Of a DNA stretch of 64,000 bases, positions 31,973 to 42,909 are shown one piece after another. The stretch's first letter is position 1. Each line of letters starts with the position of its first letter. The notes under the pieces are model-generated. The model saw only the letters and a program-made list of their open reading frames with translations, did not search any database and had not been told where the DNA came from. The position numbers and the translations under genes were made by a program. The stretch is from Odontesthes bonariensis (Eukaryota > Chordata > Actinopteri > Atheriniformes > Atherinopsidae): contig NW_027457366.1 in assembly GCF_027942865.1 (NCBI RefSeq), forward strand, positions 253,856-317,855. Direction: 5' to 3'.

Positions 31973-33534
31973 ATGACTAAGAGAGGGAAACCTGATGCTA
32001 TACTGGAGGGACATCTGTGTAAAATATGCCCAGGGCCAGTACCACTTCTCTACTGGCAAACGTCCAGGGGCCAAGAAGTGGAAAAGAGCCCTGGAGAAAA
32101 TAAAATGCTTGTCCCCTGCAGAACCACACAAAGGATCTGTTCAGGAGAAGCCTTCTGTGCTCCTGTGGGTTCCACAAGGTAAGTGAAATGATTTTCTAAG
32201 TCTTGATAAGTCACTGCAGCATGTGAATTTATTTATTGAACAATATATATCTGCACAATTCTGGAGAAAACTGTGAGTGTAGGATTCTTAGTTGCATGTA
32301 GCAATACCCCCCCCAGCCAGCAAATCTGTCATCAGTCCCCAGCTCCAGTAAGGCAGCAGAGGTTCAGATGGAGGCAGGTCGAGTCCAAGTCGGCGCAGAG
32401 ACAGAGAGAGGGGAGACACAGAGGCAGGGAGAGTAGACAAAGAGACAAGGAGAGGAGACACAGAGCCAGGGAGAGGAGACACTGAGGCAGGGAGAGGAGA
32501 CACAGAGCCAGGGAGAGGAGACACAGAGACAAGGAGAGGAGACACAGAGGCAGGGAGAGGAGACACAGAGGCAGGGAGAGGAGACACAGAGGCAGGGAGA
32601 GGAGACACAGAGACAGGGAGAGGAGACACAGAGACAAGGAGAGGAGACACAGAGACAGGACAAACTAAGCAACACTGATTGACCAGAGTATTCCATCCCC
32701 TCCTCCTCTCTTCCTTAGGCTGCCCCCTACTCAGAGGACATGCATTTCTGTTGTGTGATGATTGTGCTACTCATGGAGGAGATGGATGTGTATGCATGTC
32801 CTTTCTTCATCTTTGTGTTTATACTGGTTACAGGCGAGCGCATAGGAGTGGAATATTTATTGGCCCAGACCAACAGAGGTGACCTCCTGGCTCCATCGCA
32901 GGTCCCTGAAGTCCCCTCGCAGGTGCCTGAGGAGGAGGAGGAGGAGGGGGAGCCGGATGACACCATCAGCACGCCTGACATTGTGGGCCAGTCAGCTGCA
33001 ATAGGGGCTGGTGATCCTCCGAGTGCTGTGATGGGTGACGCTGAACCCGGACCCCTCGTCACAGAGGTCAATAACACTTTCTGTAACACCTTACTCTAAA
33101 GCACAATATTTAACTGAAGTAAATCTGGTCACATTTTAATAAGATAAATGAATGTAAAATCAGCATGGCTCACATATTAGAAACAAGAGCAAGCTCCCTT
33201 TTCATATGCTCCCTCATTTCTCCACTTACAATCTACACATGCTCCTGCTTTTTCTCAGGCTCCTCAACCACAAGCTCCTCCAGAGTGCCTTCCAGGTGCC
33301 CAGCCAAGGCAACCTGCCTGGAGGCTGAACAAAGCTGCCCAGGAGGATGAGGAGCGAATGGCAGGGGGGGAACAGCCACGGAAGAGGCAGAAAAAGGAGA
33401 CATACCACTACACCTGCAAAGTGTGTGGCCAGGACAAAAACAAACAGACTGGACACACCCAGCTAAAGGGGCGGTGGTACTGTCCAGAGTCAGGACAGAC
33501 CCTGGATGGCTGGAGGAAGAGTGGAGGCCTTTAG
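31973..33534 (+). pseudogene. Broken multi-exon gene with a Cys/His motif, probably transposon-borne
   Basis: Three exons fit by phase. Exon 31973-32179 (acceptor TTTGCAG, donor CACAAG/GTAAGT) is basic (TGKRPGAKKWKRALEKIK). Exon 32834-33066 (IGVEYLLAQTNRGDL, then Glu-rich) follows. Exon 33259-33534 has CKVCGQDKNKQTGHTQ and GRWYCPE, a probable zinc-binding CxxC...H...C set, and ends at TAG. In the first exon the ATG frame and the frame that matches the donor phase differ by one base near 32021, so the copy carries a frameshift. Exon-3-like Cys/His modules occur in proteins of fish DNA transposons as far as I recall, but I cannot name the family. Confidence 0.45.
32400..32660. repeat. 21-bp minisatellite in an intron
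   Basis: About 12 copies of GAGAGGAGACACAGAGGCAGG with small variations, inside the intron between the first two exons of the broken gene. Confidence 0.9.
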
Positions 33535-33654
33535 TCACCATTACTTGTCTCTCTCTGGTGTTTGTCTGTCTGTCTCTGGGTTGTTCCGGTCCGTCTCTCT
33601 GTCTGTTGGCGTGGATATATGACAGGGCCAGAGCTGAGGTGCACAGTGTGGGAG

Positions 33655-33684
33655 CTGCTGTGTGTGTGTGTGTGTGTGTGTGTG
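33655..33684. repeat. TG dinucleotide repeat
   Basis: About 14 copies of TG. Confidence 0.9.
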
Positions 33685-34528
33685 CCAATAGTTCTGTTCT
33701 GTTCGGTTCGGTTTCAGTGAGACAGGAGGGACGGGCATGTACATACTTAATGCACTCCTGACCTCCTGAACGATATGTATATAGTGTATGTTAAATTAAA
33801 GTTAATAATTTTTGCCAACAACAGCCTTCATGTTTTTATTTAATTTCCTCTTGAATAACAGGACAGTGAGTGTCATCCACTGAATGTGATTGTGAAAACC
33901 AAAGCCAGAATCATTTACATTTATTCACAAAACACAACACTCTTTGCTGCTCAATTTGGAATTTGTTTTATTCATTTGTGCTGCACAGATGTAGTCTATC
34001 AAATAATTGAGATTACAATAAAGAAGGAGGGGAAACATGATGTGGGACTTATTTACATTTACAGTTATAGACTGTTAGTACTGTTTTAATTTCAAATGTA
34101 GCACATGGCAATTTGAGTTAATTATTTGAATATTATATCATATTCATTTCATCATATTTAATGCATTCATGTGCGTAATTGCATAATAACAGGGTTATTA
34201 CTTTGGTGATTTGTATGGAAAAAGAGTTACTGTGTTAAAAATGACTACGTTACCCAAAATACATTGCGAGACGAGAGAGCAAGCTAAGATGCAAGTGATA
34301 TTGCCACAGCACCGGTTCGTATCCCGCCAGAGACATGACACTTAAAGTGATGATAAACCTTGCAATAAGTGCAGAACTGTGTGTAAACAATGTTGAGAAG
34401 ATAGAAGAGTAGATAAAAAATATATACAGTGTACATTCTCCTCATTTTTCCTCCTTTTCTTTCTCTCTCTTTCCCCCCCTTTTCCTCTCTTTTTTTTTCT
34501 CTCCCCTCGCCGAGCTGTCCCTTTTGCC
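33685..34528. other. Intergenic DNA
   Basis: No gene is seen. A C/T-rich tract fills 34437-34510, just before a tRNA-Ser relic. Confidence 0.4.
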
Positions 34529-34610
34529 CCATTTTTGGCCGAGAGGTTAAGGCAATGGATTAGAAATCCATTGGGGTCTCCCCACGCAGGTTCGAGTCCT
34601 GCGGACAACA
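34529..34610 (+). pseudogene. tRNA-Ser (anticodon AGA) pseudogene
   Basis: D arm, anticodon arm with AGA, the long variable arm and T arm (GCAGG TTCGAGT CCTGC) are intact. The 5' acceptor strand is replaced by CCATTTT and cannot pair with the 3' side, so the gene has lost its acceptor stem. Confidence 0.75.
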
Positions 34611-34614
34611 ATAA

Positions 34615-34860
34615 CTATATTGACCCAGGGTTGCGAAAAGTCAACCAGGAAAGAAGCACAAGTTCCTTTGACCATTTGATGAAATAAAACAAAGGCCAGA
34701 CGTGTCGTTGATCGTATGAATTATTGCATAGATTGATCTCTGAAGACACAACTCCTTCCTCTGACCCATTTCGAAGACTGACCATTTCTAACAAACAAAA
34801 GATAAGCTTTTTCTTGATCGCCATAACTTAGGTCTGTCTTAGGAGTTGAAGTCCTAAATT
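34615..34860. repeat. tRNA-Ser 3' flank, copy 1
   Basis: A shared flank (GACCCAGGGTTGCGAAAAGT, then AAGAAGCACAAGTTCCTTTG) is repeated at 41153-41395 and, for its first 45 bases, after the tRNA-Ser at 42910. Confidence 0.8.
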
Positions 34861-35013
34861 ATTCCAATAATTCTACATTCTAAGTCAAAGGGAACATATT
34901 GAATAAATGAAAATGAATATATATATGTACCCGAATCACATTAAATCATTAAATGATGAAATTAAACGATACTGATTTCAACAACAATACAAATTTTAAC
35001 ATTGCCATCACAC

Positions 35014-35442
35014 TCGTCCACTGTTCGCAGTGCATAGGAGCGAAAAACCCACCGGCCGCTACTTTCGTAACTCATGTTCTTATTTTGGGAAAACTCACCT
35101 ACGGCCCCCCCCCACTTGGCGACCGACCACTTTACCAAGGTCGCACTCCGAACAGTCGACTAACACAACTGGCAATGGACATATCAGTGATCAGTTCTGA
35201 TTGATAATACACATAGAATGAATACACCGCCATCAAATGAATTGATCACAGTTTTGTACCAAATACAATACAAAAAAATATGGATTATCACACAACAATA
35301 GTTATAAAATGCAATGTAATGCCGCTCTTCCAGTCCCGTCCCATCTCCCGTACTCTGGAGTCGTCTGCTTCTGGCCGAACATCCGTCCGGCTGGGTCTGG
35401 AACTGCTAAGCTAACTCTGGGAGGAGAGGTCGCCAGTACGTC
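35014..35442 (-). repeat. LTR-like repeat downstream of an env tail
   Basis: Related to 8922-9300. It lies just after the retroviral env fragment in the minus-strand direction, where a 3' LTR is expected. Exact termini were not found. Confidence 0.5.
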
Positions 35443-35555
35443 ACTCCCAATCAAAGAGATCTTCAGCATACTTGGTTCCACACCCGAAGAAAGAATCTTG
35501 TGAACCGTCCGTTGATAACCTTCATTCGTTGACCAGCTCTCCCATGCGTTGGTCC

Positions 35556-35897
35556 TCAGACCTGGTCTCGCATGGTCATCTGCCTCCTGGTTTCTTCCGC
35601 TGTTTGTTTGAACATCACTTGCAGCAAACACCTTCTCAGAATGGGTATAATGCAACACCCCAATAGGGAGACCATTATCACTATCAACAATATTGCTATT
35701 CCCGCCTTAACTGTCATCGTTCCCCAATCTCCCAAAATCCCAAACAGACCAAAACAAAATTTTGAATAATGCACATTGACCAAATTTCTACCCCTAATCT
35801 GGCAACGTATCTCAGGGGATACATACATTTCAAAAGCTGCTAAGTAGCACCACAAACACAGTTGAAACATTTTTTCTTCATCAGAATGTTTAGACAA
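35556..35897 (-). pseudogene. env: Env transmembrane tail of a second endogenous retrovirus
   Basis: A 113-residue minus-strand ORF carries a WGTMTVKAGIAILLIVIMVS membrane segment, then GCCIIPILRR and a short charged tail. This is the C-terminus of a gamma/epsilon-like envelope. It differs from the envelope at 21296, so it is another provirus or lineage. Nothing upstream of the membrane-proximal part is recognisable. It is a fragment. Confidence 0.7.
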
Positions 35898-36899
35898 ATG
35901 TCCTAATTAATATTAGGAATTTAAATTGTTGTTTGATTGAAAATAAGTATGACTAATATATGATTACTTACCCCCAAGGAAGCAGGTTCTCCACCACTGG
36001 CGGCAATTTTGTTTTCTGATCAGGCTGACGAAACGATGAAAGATAGCCTGAACCAAATCATGTGATCTAGATGCTAATACCAGACAAGACTTTTGATAAA
36101 TGCCAACTTGATTAGCTAAACCTCCCAGCACACCCCTTACAGGATGTTAAAGAGTGTGTATCTCCTGGTGCACGTTGCCTGTTTAAGGGTTTTTAAGGGT
36201 GGCAGCTTCATGACACTTTCTCCAGTCTGACCCTCACTTGGAACACAATCAGACATACTGGGACATGTGGGAAAGGATCACAGTGTTCATACTGTTCATA
36301 TCTGAGAACATCCACAGGAAGACACTTTATCATTTACATGTTGATTCTGTCTTTCAAAGGCAGATTCTTACTGGAATCCATGTTATACACTGTATGCTGA
36401 CACGTAGAAATAATCCCATTCTGCTTGTAAGCAGCTCTTAATAGAAACCAGCATGACTGCACTGTTATTACTGTATTATGTTGATGCATGAAAGCAGCTG
36501 AATGATTGCGCTGTAAACACTGAGAACAAGCTGCAGATGTGGCTGTTGTGTTGCTTTTGCTTCACAGTCAGTGTAGACAACATACAAAACAGCTTCAAAG
36601 ATACTTCCAGGTGAGGCGTGAAGAAAGCAGCTGTGAGCACCGTAACATACAATAAATACATTATTACTGACCTGGACAGTGATGCATTCAGGTTCAGTTT
36701 CTGCTGTCCCATTTTTAATCACATATATATAAAGGATCCCTGCTTCTGTTTTCATTTACATCTCATACAGCATTCATACAACCCATGTGTGCCACCATTG
36801 CCTGGGCTCTATGAACATGTGCTGCATATTATTTACAGTTCAGATCAGAAAGCTGAAAAAGAGAGCAAAACAGCACACGTGATGCCTGCTGACTGACAA
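35898..36899. other. Intergenic DNA
   Basis: Short ORFs only. I checked for TRB D, J or C segments and found no FGxG motif or 12-type signal. Confidence 0.4.
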
Positions 36900-37146
36900 C
36901 AGAGCACCGCTGCTTCTGACATCACAAGAAGTGATGTCATCACTGATTATGACTTCACAGTTTTGCATGACATCACAGTGGAAACATGACATCAGAGGAC
37001 ATGACATCACTGTAGTTTCTAAAAGCCTGAAAGACAAAGCGCCTGAAAAACAACACGTACTTAAAAAGTCATTTAGACAAACGTTAAAAAACAACAAGCA
37101 AAACGAGTCAAAGCAGAATATCCTCTCCTGCACTTCTGTGGGGTGA
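36900..37146 (+). repeat. Dispersed block P, copy 3, with TGACATCA cluster
   Basis: About eight TGACATCA-like words in 110 bases, then a segment with CAACAAGCAAAACGAGTCAA and CTCTCCTGCACTTCTGTGGG that aligns with the ORF start region at 12400-12460. About 800 bases later comes a block T copy, so the P-then-T order is kept. Confidence 0.6.
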
Positions 37147-37929
37147 CCACAGTAACAGAGCTACAGGCTATCTAAGCAAATAAAAACACCTGAGTTCATT
37201 CATTTAGCTTTTCAATTCCTCCTTCTGTAGCTCATCAAACATAATCAAGTAAGCCTTTTACAAGAGGCAATATTACTAAAAAACACAGTATGCACAGTGT
37301 TACAACTTTCAACAGATACAAAATAATGAACAATATTTCAGTCCAGGTACTGAACATGTTTTAATCTCACTGTGGCACAGTCAATAAATACTTCCACAAG
37401 AGGAAATATTGCTAAATAAAAAGTCAAAATCTTAAATTAAGAGTTCCTTATATGGTCTGAGAAGTTATATCATCTTAACTTCCAAATTGCGCGCTATGTG
37501 TCACACACGGTCCATTCGCTGATCAGGCGACGCACCCAATGCCTGCGAATACAACCTCCTCACTTCACTCTTTGGTAGACCTATGCGGCATTGGCTAAAG
37601 TAGGTTACGTGGTTGAAATAGAGAAAATCGTGCCTATGTTATTCTTCCTTGGCACATATCAGTGGTAGCGTAGTCTGAAGGACGTATTTGGGAATTTTTA
37701 CAGGGGCACAACGCATGTTTACAGAGGCACGTGTCCCGGTAAAAAGTGCCTGGTGACGTGCCTCCATTAGATTACCAAAAGTATGACTATGCTACATACA
37801 CCTTACTTCAAAAGTACACTCCTTCGGGTGAGTAAAATTCAAGCACCTTGTGCAAACCTCTGTGCCAGTGAGGATGCAGAGATTACATGAATATTGGAAA
37901 TAAATCACAAAAACCACTTCCTGAGGTGG
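37147..37929. other. DNA between blocks P and T, copy 3
   Basis: No gene is seen. It occupies the place of the coiled-coil ORFs of the 12-kb copy but is not recognisably similar. Confidence 0.35.
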
Positions 37930-38199
37930 ATTCAGTTCCTGCTCTTTATTCTTTCATCAGTTTTATGAACCATGTGGTGCTGTGGCTTAGTTGGTCAAAG
38001 TGCCTGTCTTGTAAACAGGAGATCCTGGTTTCAAATCCCAGCAGTGCCTGTGGGCCTTCAGAGCTAGCTATGACTTAGCATATAAAGCAGCTTATTATCA
38101 GCTTTCTACATAATTATTTTAACTAGTCCACTTAATGAAAGTGCGTATAAATAGCACACAGTTTTTAAAGTCTCATTTATGCCTATTTTATGCTTTCAG
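37930..38199 (+). repeat. Dispersed block T, copy 3
   Basis: A flank-tRNA-flank block shared with 681-941. Similarity stops at the TTTCAG ending at 38199, exactly as in copy 1. Confidence 0.7.
37976..38048 (+). tRNA. tRNA-Thr (anticodon TGT)
   Basis: A 73-nt cloverleaf with acceptor GGTGCTG/CAGTGCC (all Watson-Crick or wobble pairs), anticodon TGT and T arm CTGGT TTCAAAT CCCAG with one mismatch. A plausible gene, though repeat-borne. Confidence 0.75.
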
Positions 38200-38482
38200 A
38201 GTGTCTCTGCCAGCAGCAGCACAGTCCATCACCCAGCATCGGTAGGTGATGACGTAACGTGATGTGATATTAAAAGGTGTAGGCCTTTTTTGTTCATATA
38301 TTTTTTATTGCTTTCACATAAAAACAAATTACACACCAAACAGCAATGCATAATGTAAAACGTTACTGAAAACGAACAAAACAAAAACAAAACAAAACAA
38401 AAGTTTTCTGATTTATGCTTTGTAATAATAATGTCAATGTCAAGGTAACTAAACAGAGGCCTTTTGTTTTTATATCTCAACA
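38200..38482. other. Non-coding DNA before the transposase exon
   Basis: Contains an ACAAAACAAAAAC-type simple stretch near 38370-38400. Probably intron of the Harbinger transposase. Confidence 0.35.
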
Positions 38483-39235
38483 GAAACTGAGACCCACTGA
38501 CGAGTTTCTTCTTTTCCTGATGTACCTGTCAGTGGGTTTTCCTCCCAGGGATCTTGCAGAGAGGTTCAGCATTCACCGCACTGCTGCAAGTGGAATCATC
38601 TCCACATGGACTCATTTCCTGTACTGCCTGTTAGGAAGCCAGCGCCTTTGGATTCCTCCAGCGACAGTGAGAGCTCACCTGCCAGTTGAGTTTGCAGCTT
38701 TTTCTGACACACAGGCGGTCCTTTATTGTACGGAGATATTTTGTCAGACGCCCTCCTCTCTGCTCCTTCAGAGTGAGGTTTTTTCCACATACAAGTCTCA
38801 CACTACATTCATGGTCTTGGTTGGCATGGCACCCCACGGTGCCGTCACCTTTGTGTCTGGACTGTATGCAGGCTCTATGAGTGATCCCAGATCTTTAAGC
38901 AGTCCGGGATTGTAAAGCTGCTGAAGCCAGGTATGGCCATCATGGTGGACAAAGGGTTTGTTGTGGACAACCTTGCTCCTTGTAAGGTGTACCGGCCGGC
39001 CTTTCTCAGCAACAAACAACAAATGAGTCGAGAGGATGTCAGACAGACGCAGTCAATTGCATGGCTGAGAGTGCACGTGGAGAGGTGCATAAGGAGAGTG
39101 AAAGAGAACAAACTCTTCCACAAGGAGATACCACGGTCTATATGTGGGAACATTGACGAATTGTTCAGTGTAACCTGCTTCCTGGTCAATTATCAGAATG
39201 GGCCGTTAGTGAAGGCATGGGCAACTCAGCAATGA
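38483..39235 (+). pseudogene. PIF/Harbinger-type (ISL2EU-like) transposase, C-terminal exon
   Basis: The exon follows CTCAACAG. It encodes a helix-turn-helix region (DEFLLFLMYLSVGFPPRDLA), then a DDE_4-type catalytic domain. The first acidic position, normally I/V-D-C-T-E, is Tyr here (LYCTEIF). The second (MVDKGF) and third (HVERCIRRVKENK) are kept. A one-base deletion near 38888 (SDPRSL) splits the frame at GSMSDP. Lost catalytic Asp plus the frameshift make it dead. No THAP-type N-terminal exon was found. Confidence 0.8.
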
Positions 39236-39247
39236 ATTGGGAGCACT

Positions 39248-39536
39248 TTCAATCAGTTCAATCAGCAGTTCTTTCAGTCAGTTCAAATGATCAGTTCTTT
39301 CAATCAGTTCAAACCATCAGTTCTTTCAGTCAGTTCAAATGATCAGTTCTTTCAATCAGTTCAAATGATCAGTTCTTTCAGTCAGTTAAAATGATCAGTT
39401 CTTTCAGTCAGTTCAAATGATCAGTTCTTTCAGTCAGTTCAAATGATCAGTTCTTTCAGTCAGTTAAAATGATCAGTTCTTTCAGTCAGTTAAAATGATC
39501 AGTTCTTTCAGTCAGTTCAAACCATCAGTTCTTTCG
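39248..39536. repeat. Minisatellite, about 31-bp unit
   Basis: About ten units of TCAGTTCAAATGATCAGTTC followed by TTTCAG, beginning just after the transposase stop codon. Confidence 0.9.
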
Positions 39537-39678
39537 ATCTTGTTCATTTTTAGAAATCTATACAAAACCTGAACTGATCTTTATTGTTTGTTTGTGCAAA
39601 TCTCTACCAGTGTAGAGGTTGTATTGTTCATTGTTGTAATGAGATGTGTGCATCTTTTGAATATGGAATAATAAATTA

Positions 39679-40102
39679 TTAAAGCTGCAGTCGGCAGGTT
39701 TTCAAAATTGCGAGTCTAAAGTCGGAAAATTCGAACTGATACAACTTCCAGGTCCCTCCCCCAACCTCTAACAAGCTCCGAATCGCCCCCCAAACCCCTC
39801 CCCCTCTGTGGACGAAGTTGTGCACGTGAGTTCACACCAGTGTGAGCGCACACAAGCTGGGGCAGACTCACGCTCAGCAGCGTGTGCACAAGCTGTGATT
39901 GACAGGTAGGATTCCTCCACCCTAACGTGATTGGTTAAAAACAGCCGGGAGCGCTCGATTTTTGCAAGCATGATTACAGGCTTCAGAGGGAGCTACAGAT
40001 TTCGTTATTTTTCCTAAACAGCCTATTTAATATTCTACTTCCAGAATCCCATGACAGTTCAAGCTAATATGACTAAAAAAAAGTTGCCGACCGCAGCTTT
40101 AA
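39679..40102. mobile_element. Complete MITE, TTAAAGCTGC family
   Basis: TTAAAGCTGCAGTCGGCA at the left mirrors TTGCCGACCGCAGCTTTAA at the right. A partial relative lies at 10890-11166. Flanking bases allow a TTAA or TA target. Confidence 0.8.
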
Positions 40103-40566
40103 TTCAAAAACAGTCTTGGTGTCATTGTCATCGTTACATTAGCTTTGGGTTTTTCCTGACTTGAAATTAAAATGAAAACGCACAGAGATGACATTACAAC
40201 ATGTAGAATTTACTAAGTAAATATTGAACAACACTTATTCAATAATCCAATATCAACAATCCACATAGATTTTTACACTCGGGCTCTCATTTCAATCAGT
40301 ACAAAAGGTATGGTCTCAGGTCAGTTGTAAGCCTTCATTAGTGACCATTATCACTTCAGGTTTTGTATAGATTTGTAAAGATGAACACCACCACAACCAA
40401 ACAAGACTGTGCTTGTATAGCTGTGTAAACCTGATTGAATCATTACCTCTAGTTCTGAAAAGTTTGTACTTTTCAGGGTGCTGAAAATCTACAAATCTAA
40501 AGTATCTACAGGACAACTGTCCTGAATGTTATCTACACACAGTACATAGTTACTACTATAAATATC
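40103..40566. other. Intergenic DNA
   Basis: No gene is seen. Confidence 0.4.
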
Positions 40567-40571
40567 AGAGA

Positions 40572-40603
<32 letters not shown>

Positions 40604-40609
40604 CAGAGA

Positions 40610-40643
<34 letters not shown>

Positions 40644-40660
40644 TCTATCTATCTAGCTAT
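40567..40660. repeat. GA and ATCT microsatellites
   Basis: A (GA)n run with CAGA interruptions, then a short ATCT run. Confidence 0.9.
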
Positions 40661-41152
40661 TACTTCTGGCTACTGCTAGCTAGTTAGCGATAGCACCGGA
40701 AGGAGTGGATCACACACTCCAGAGAGAGAGCGGAAGTAGAACGGGAGTAGAGTCTTGCACAGAGCGAATTATTCACAGAGCGAATTGGCTAACAGACGAG
40801 CCTGGGACGCAGTGCACGTGAGCAACATGTTTAGTGACAGCAAGTGGACAGTGACAACGGTGAGTTCATACACTAAGAGTGACTTTAGTTGTCTCTTCTG
40901 ACCATCATGCAGCTATTCATTTAGTCATAGAGAGAAATTAGTTGCATAGTTGAGCATCTAGTGCTAACTAATAGGCTACTAGACGAGCCTGGTGCTCGCG
41001 GCGGCTGCGTGGGCCGGAGGACAGAGGACAGCTCCTCTGTTCTCCTGTTCTCCGGCTCACAGAGACTCCGCGGAGGACCAGGCTCGGCCCCGTGGCTCAC
41101 GCTCCTCGGCGGCTCCGTCACGAGACGTCGATGGGCTACCGACGGAGAGGCT
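40661..41152. other. GC-rich non-coding DNA, possible first exon
   Basis: At 40827 an ATG opens MFSDSKWTVTT and stops at a GTGAGT donor (40860). Nothing downstream confirms a gene. Confidence 0.2.
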
Positions 41153-41395
41153 CCATTATTGATTCAGGGTTGCTCAAAGTTAACCTGGAAAGAAGCACAA
41201 GTTCCTTTGACCATTTGATTAAACAAAACAAAGGCCAGACGTGTCGTTGATCACATGAACTTCTGCACAGATTGATCTCTGAAGACACAGCTCCTTCCTC
41301 TGACCCATTTCGAAGACTGACCATTTCTAACAAACAAAAAAAAAAAGCTTTTTCTTGATCGCCATAACTTAGGTCTGTCTCAGGAGTTGAAGTCC
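41153..41395. repeat. tRNA-Ser 3' flank, copy 2 (tRNA missing)
   Basis: Close to 34615-34860, but the tRNA itself is absent. Confidence 0.8.
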
Positions 41396-41540
41396 TTCTT
41401 GAAGATGATGATTTGTAAACGTTGAATGTCAAAGGTGAACACACCTGTAAGTGGAGAGCAGGCTGGTCCACTTCAGAGAGACTGGGCCAAAGATGACTGG
41501 AGCACACAGGATACGTTTTACTGTTATTTTATTGTGCAAG

Positions 41541-41582
41541 CATGACTAACGTTTCGACGCCGTGCGTCTTCATCAGAGTCAA
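41541..41582 (-). ncRNA. Hammerhead-ribozyme-like motif of the Penelope-like element
   Basis: On the minus strand the order is TGACT, CTGATGA, a 5-bp stem GACGC/GCGTC with ACG loop, GAAA, CGTT, AGTCA. CTGATGA and GAAA are the two conserved hammerhead core strands. TGACT and AGTCA can form stem I, and stem III would be minimal, as in the motifs reported for Penelope-like elements. It lies about 230 bases past the ORF stop, in the 3' region of the element. Activity is not shown. Confidence 0.6.
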
Positions 41583-41810
41583 ACCATACTGGTATCAAAG
41601 CATAGAATATAAAGACATTATTCCCTCCTTCTTTTCACGCATTGGTTAGTAGTGAGGGGTGGGTCTCAAGCAATTGTCCAGTAAGGGCACTCATGAATAG
41701 GTAACTTCATCAATTGCAATTTCCATTGTGAATAAAAACCAAAACACCATGAACCAAAGTGCAAAAAACATAATAAAATAAAATAAAATAAAAATATATA
41801 CATGACAGAC

Positions 41811-42904
41811 TCAGAGAAAACTGGATAGGCATAGTTCCTCATTTAGGCCATGTGGCTCAACAGTATTGAGGGTATAGATCCAAAATGCTTCCCTTTTTAA
41901 TAGCATCTTGATTAGGTCCCCTCCTCTTTGGGGAGGTATGATTTTTTCAATTCCCCAGAATTTCAAAGATGCGCATGAGCCGTGATTTGCCTGGATGTAG
42001 TGGCGTGCTATCGCATAATCCAAGTTTTTGTTGCGTATAGCAGCTTTGTGTTCAGCGATTCTCAACTTGAGAGGGCGTTTGGTTTGGCCCACATATAGTA
42101 GTCCACACGGGCATTTCAGAATGTAGACAACGTGTGTGGTGTTGCAATTAATGAAGTTGTTGATATTAAAGCGTTTGCCCGTGTGTGGATGAGAGAAGTG
42201 TTTTGTGTCGGAGGAGTTGGAGCAATGTGTACAGCGACCACATCTGTAGAACCCTAAAGGTGGAGTTGACAACCACGTCAGCTGTTTGGGGGTGGTGGTT
42301 GATGTCGTGTGTACTAGTCTGTCTCTTAAGGAACGAGGGCGCCTGAATGAGATTAGCGGGGGTTCAGCGCAGATGTCTTTTAAAGCAGGGTCAGACTGTA
42401 GGACATGCCAGTGTTTGTGCACGATGCTTTTTACTTCCCCACCCAAATTGGAGAATTCGGTGGAAAAGCAGAGCCTTTGTGCAGAGGCGCGCTTCGTTTT
42501 TGACAGGAGGCTTGATCTGTCAGTTGTTCTAGCCCTCTGATAGGCTGAGGCAATGTCATTCTCCGCATATCCGCGCTCACGGAAGCGGTGCGTCATTTCC
42601 CCTGCTTTCCTGTCAAACTCAGTTTCAGTAGTACAGTTTCTTTTTAGCCGTAGGAATTGTCCAATCGGGATGTTTTTGAGCAGTCTTTTGGGGTGATGGC
42701 TATCTGCTCTAAGGAGCGTATTCCTGCTAAGAGGTTTTCTGTAGATGGTACTTTCGAGGTCTCCGTTGGCGGTTTTGAGAATCGTCAAGTCCAGGAAGTG
42801 AATCTTGTCGGCTGAATGTTCGCTGGTGAACCTAAGAAAGGGGGTAGTGCTATTGATGTAGTCCATGAAGTTGTTGAGTTGGATTTCATTACCTGTCCAC
42901 AAGT
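41811..42904 (-). mobile_element. Penelope-like retroelement, 5'-truncated, RT end plus GIY-YIG
   Basis: A minus-strand ORF of about 365 residues from 42904. It opens just after the RT active site (TYLWTGNEIQLNNFMDYI), passes the RT thumb (FLDLTILK, STIYRKPL) and a Cys-rich zone (CGRCTHC), and ends in a GIY-YIG endonuclease (VVYILKCPCGLLYVGQTKR, LRIAEHK, EAFWIYTLNT). The frame is intact over this part. The N-terminal RT domain with the YxDD motif is missing. The element abuts the 5' end of a tRNA-Ser gene, so the ORF appears to extend into antisense tRNA up to 43040. Confidence 0.85.
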
Positions 42905-42909
42905 AAGTG

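Noticed and set aside
32288-32696. Three overlapping Ser/Pro/Leu/Cys-rich minus ORFs
   Set aside because: They are translations of a 21-bp minisatellite in an intron.
35898-36899. Search for TRB D, J or C segments
   Set aside because: No FGxG motif with a 12-type recombination signal and no constant-domain exon could be seen.
37887-38078. 63-residue ORF across a tRNA
   Set aside because: It reads through the tRNA-Thr gene; the similar ORF at 11364-11627 does the same on the other copy.
39240-39536. Possible CRISPR-like array
   Set aside because: Repeats are contiguous with no unique spacers, and the DNA is vertebrate; it is a minisatellite.
40827-40859. Short exon MFSDSKWTVTT with a good donor
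   Set aside because: No downstream exon or homology; kept only as a low-confidence note.
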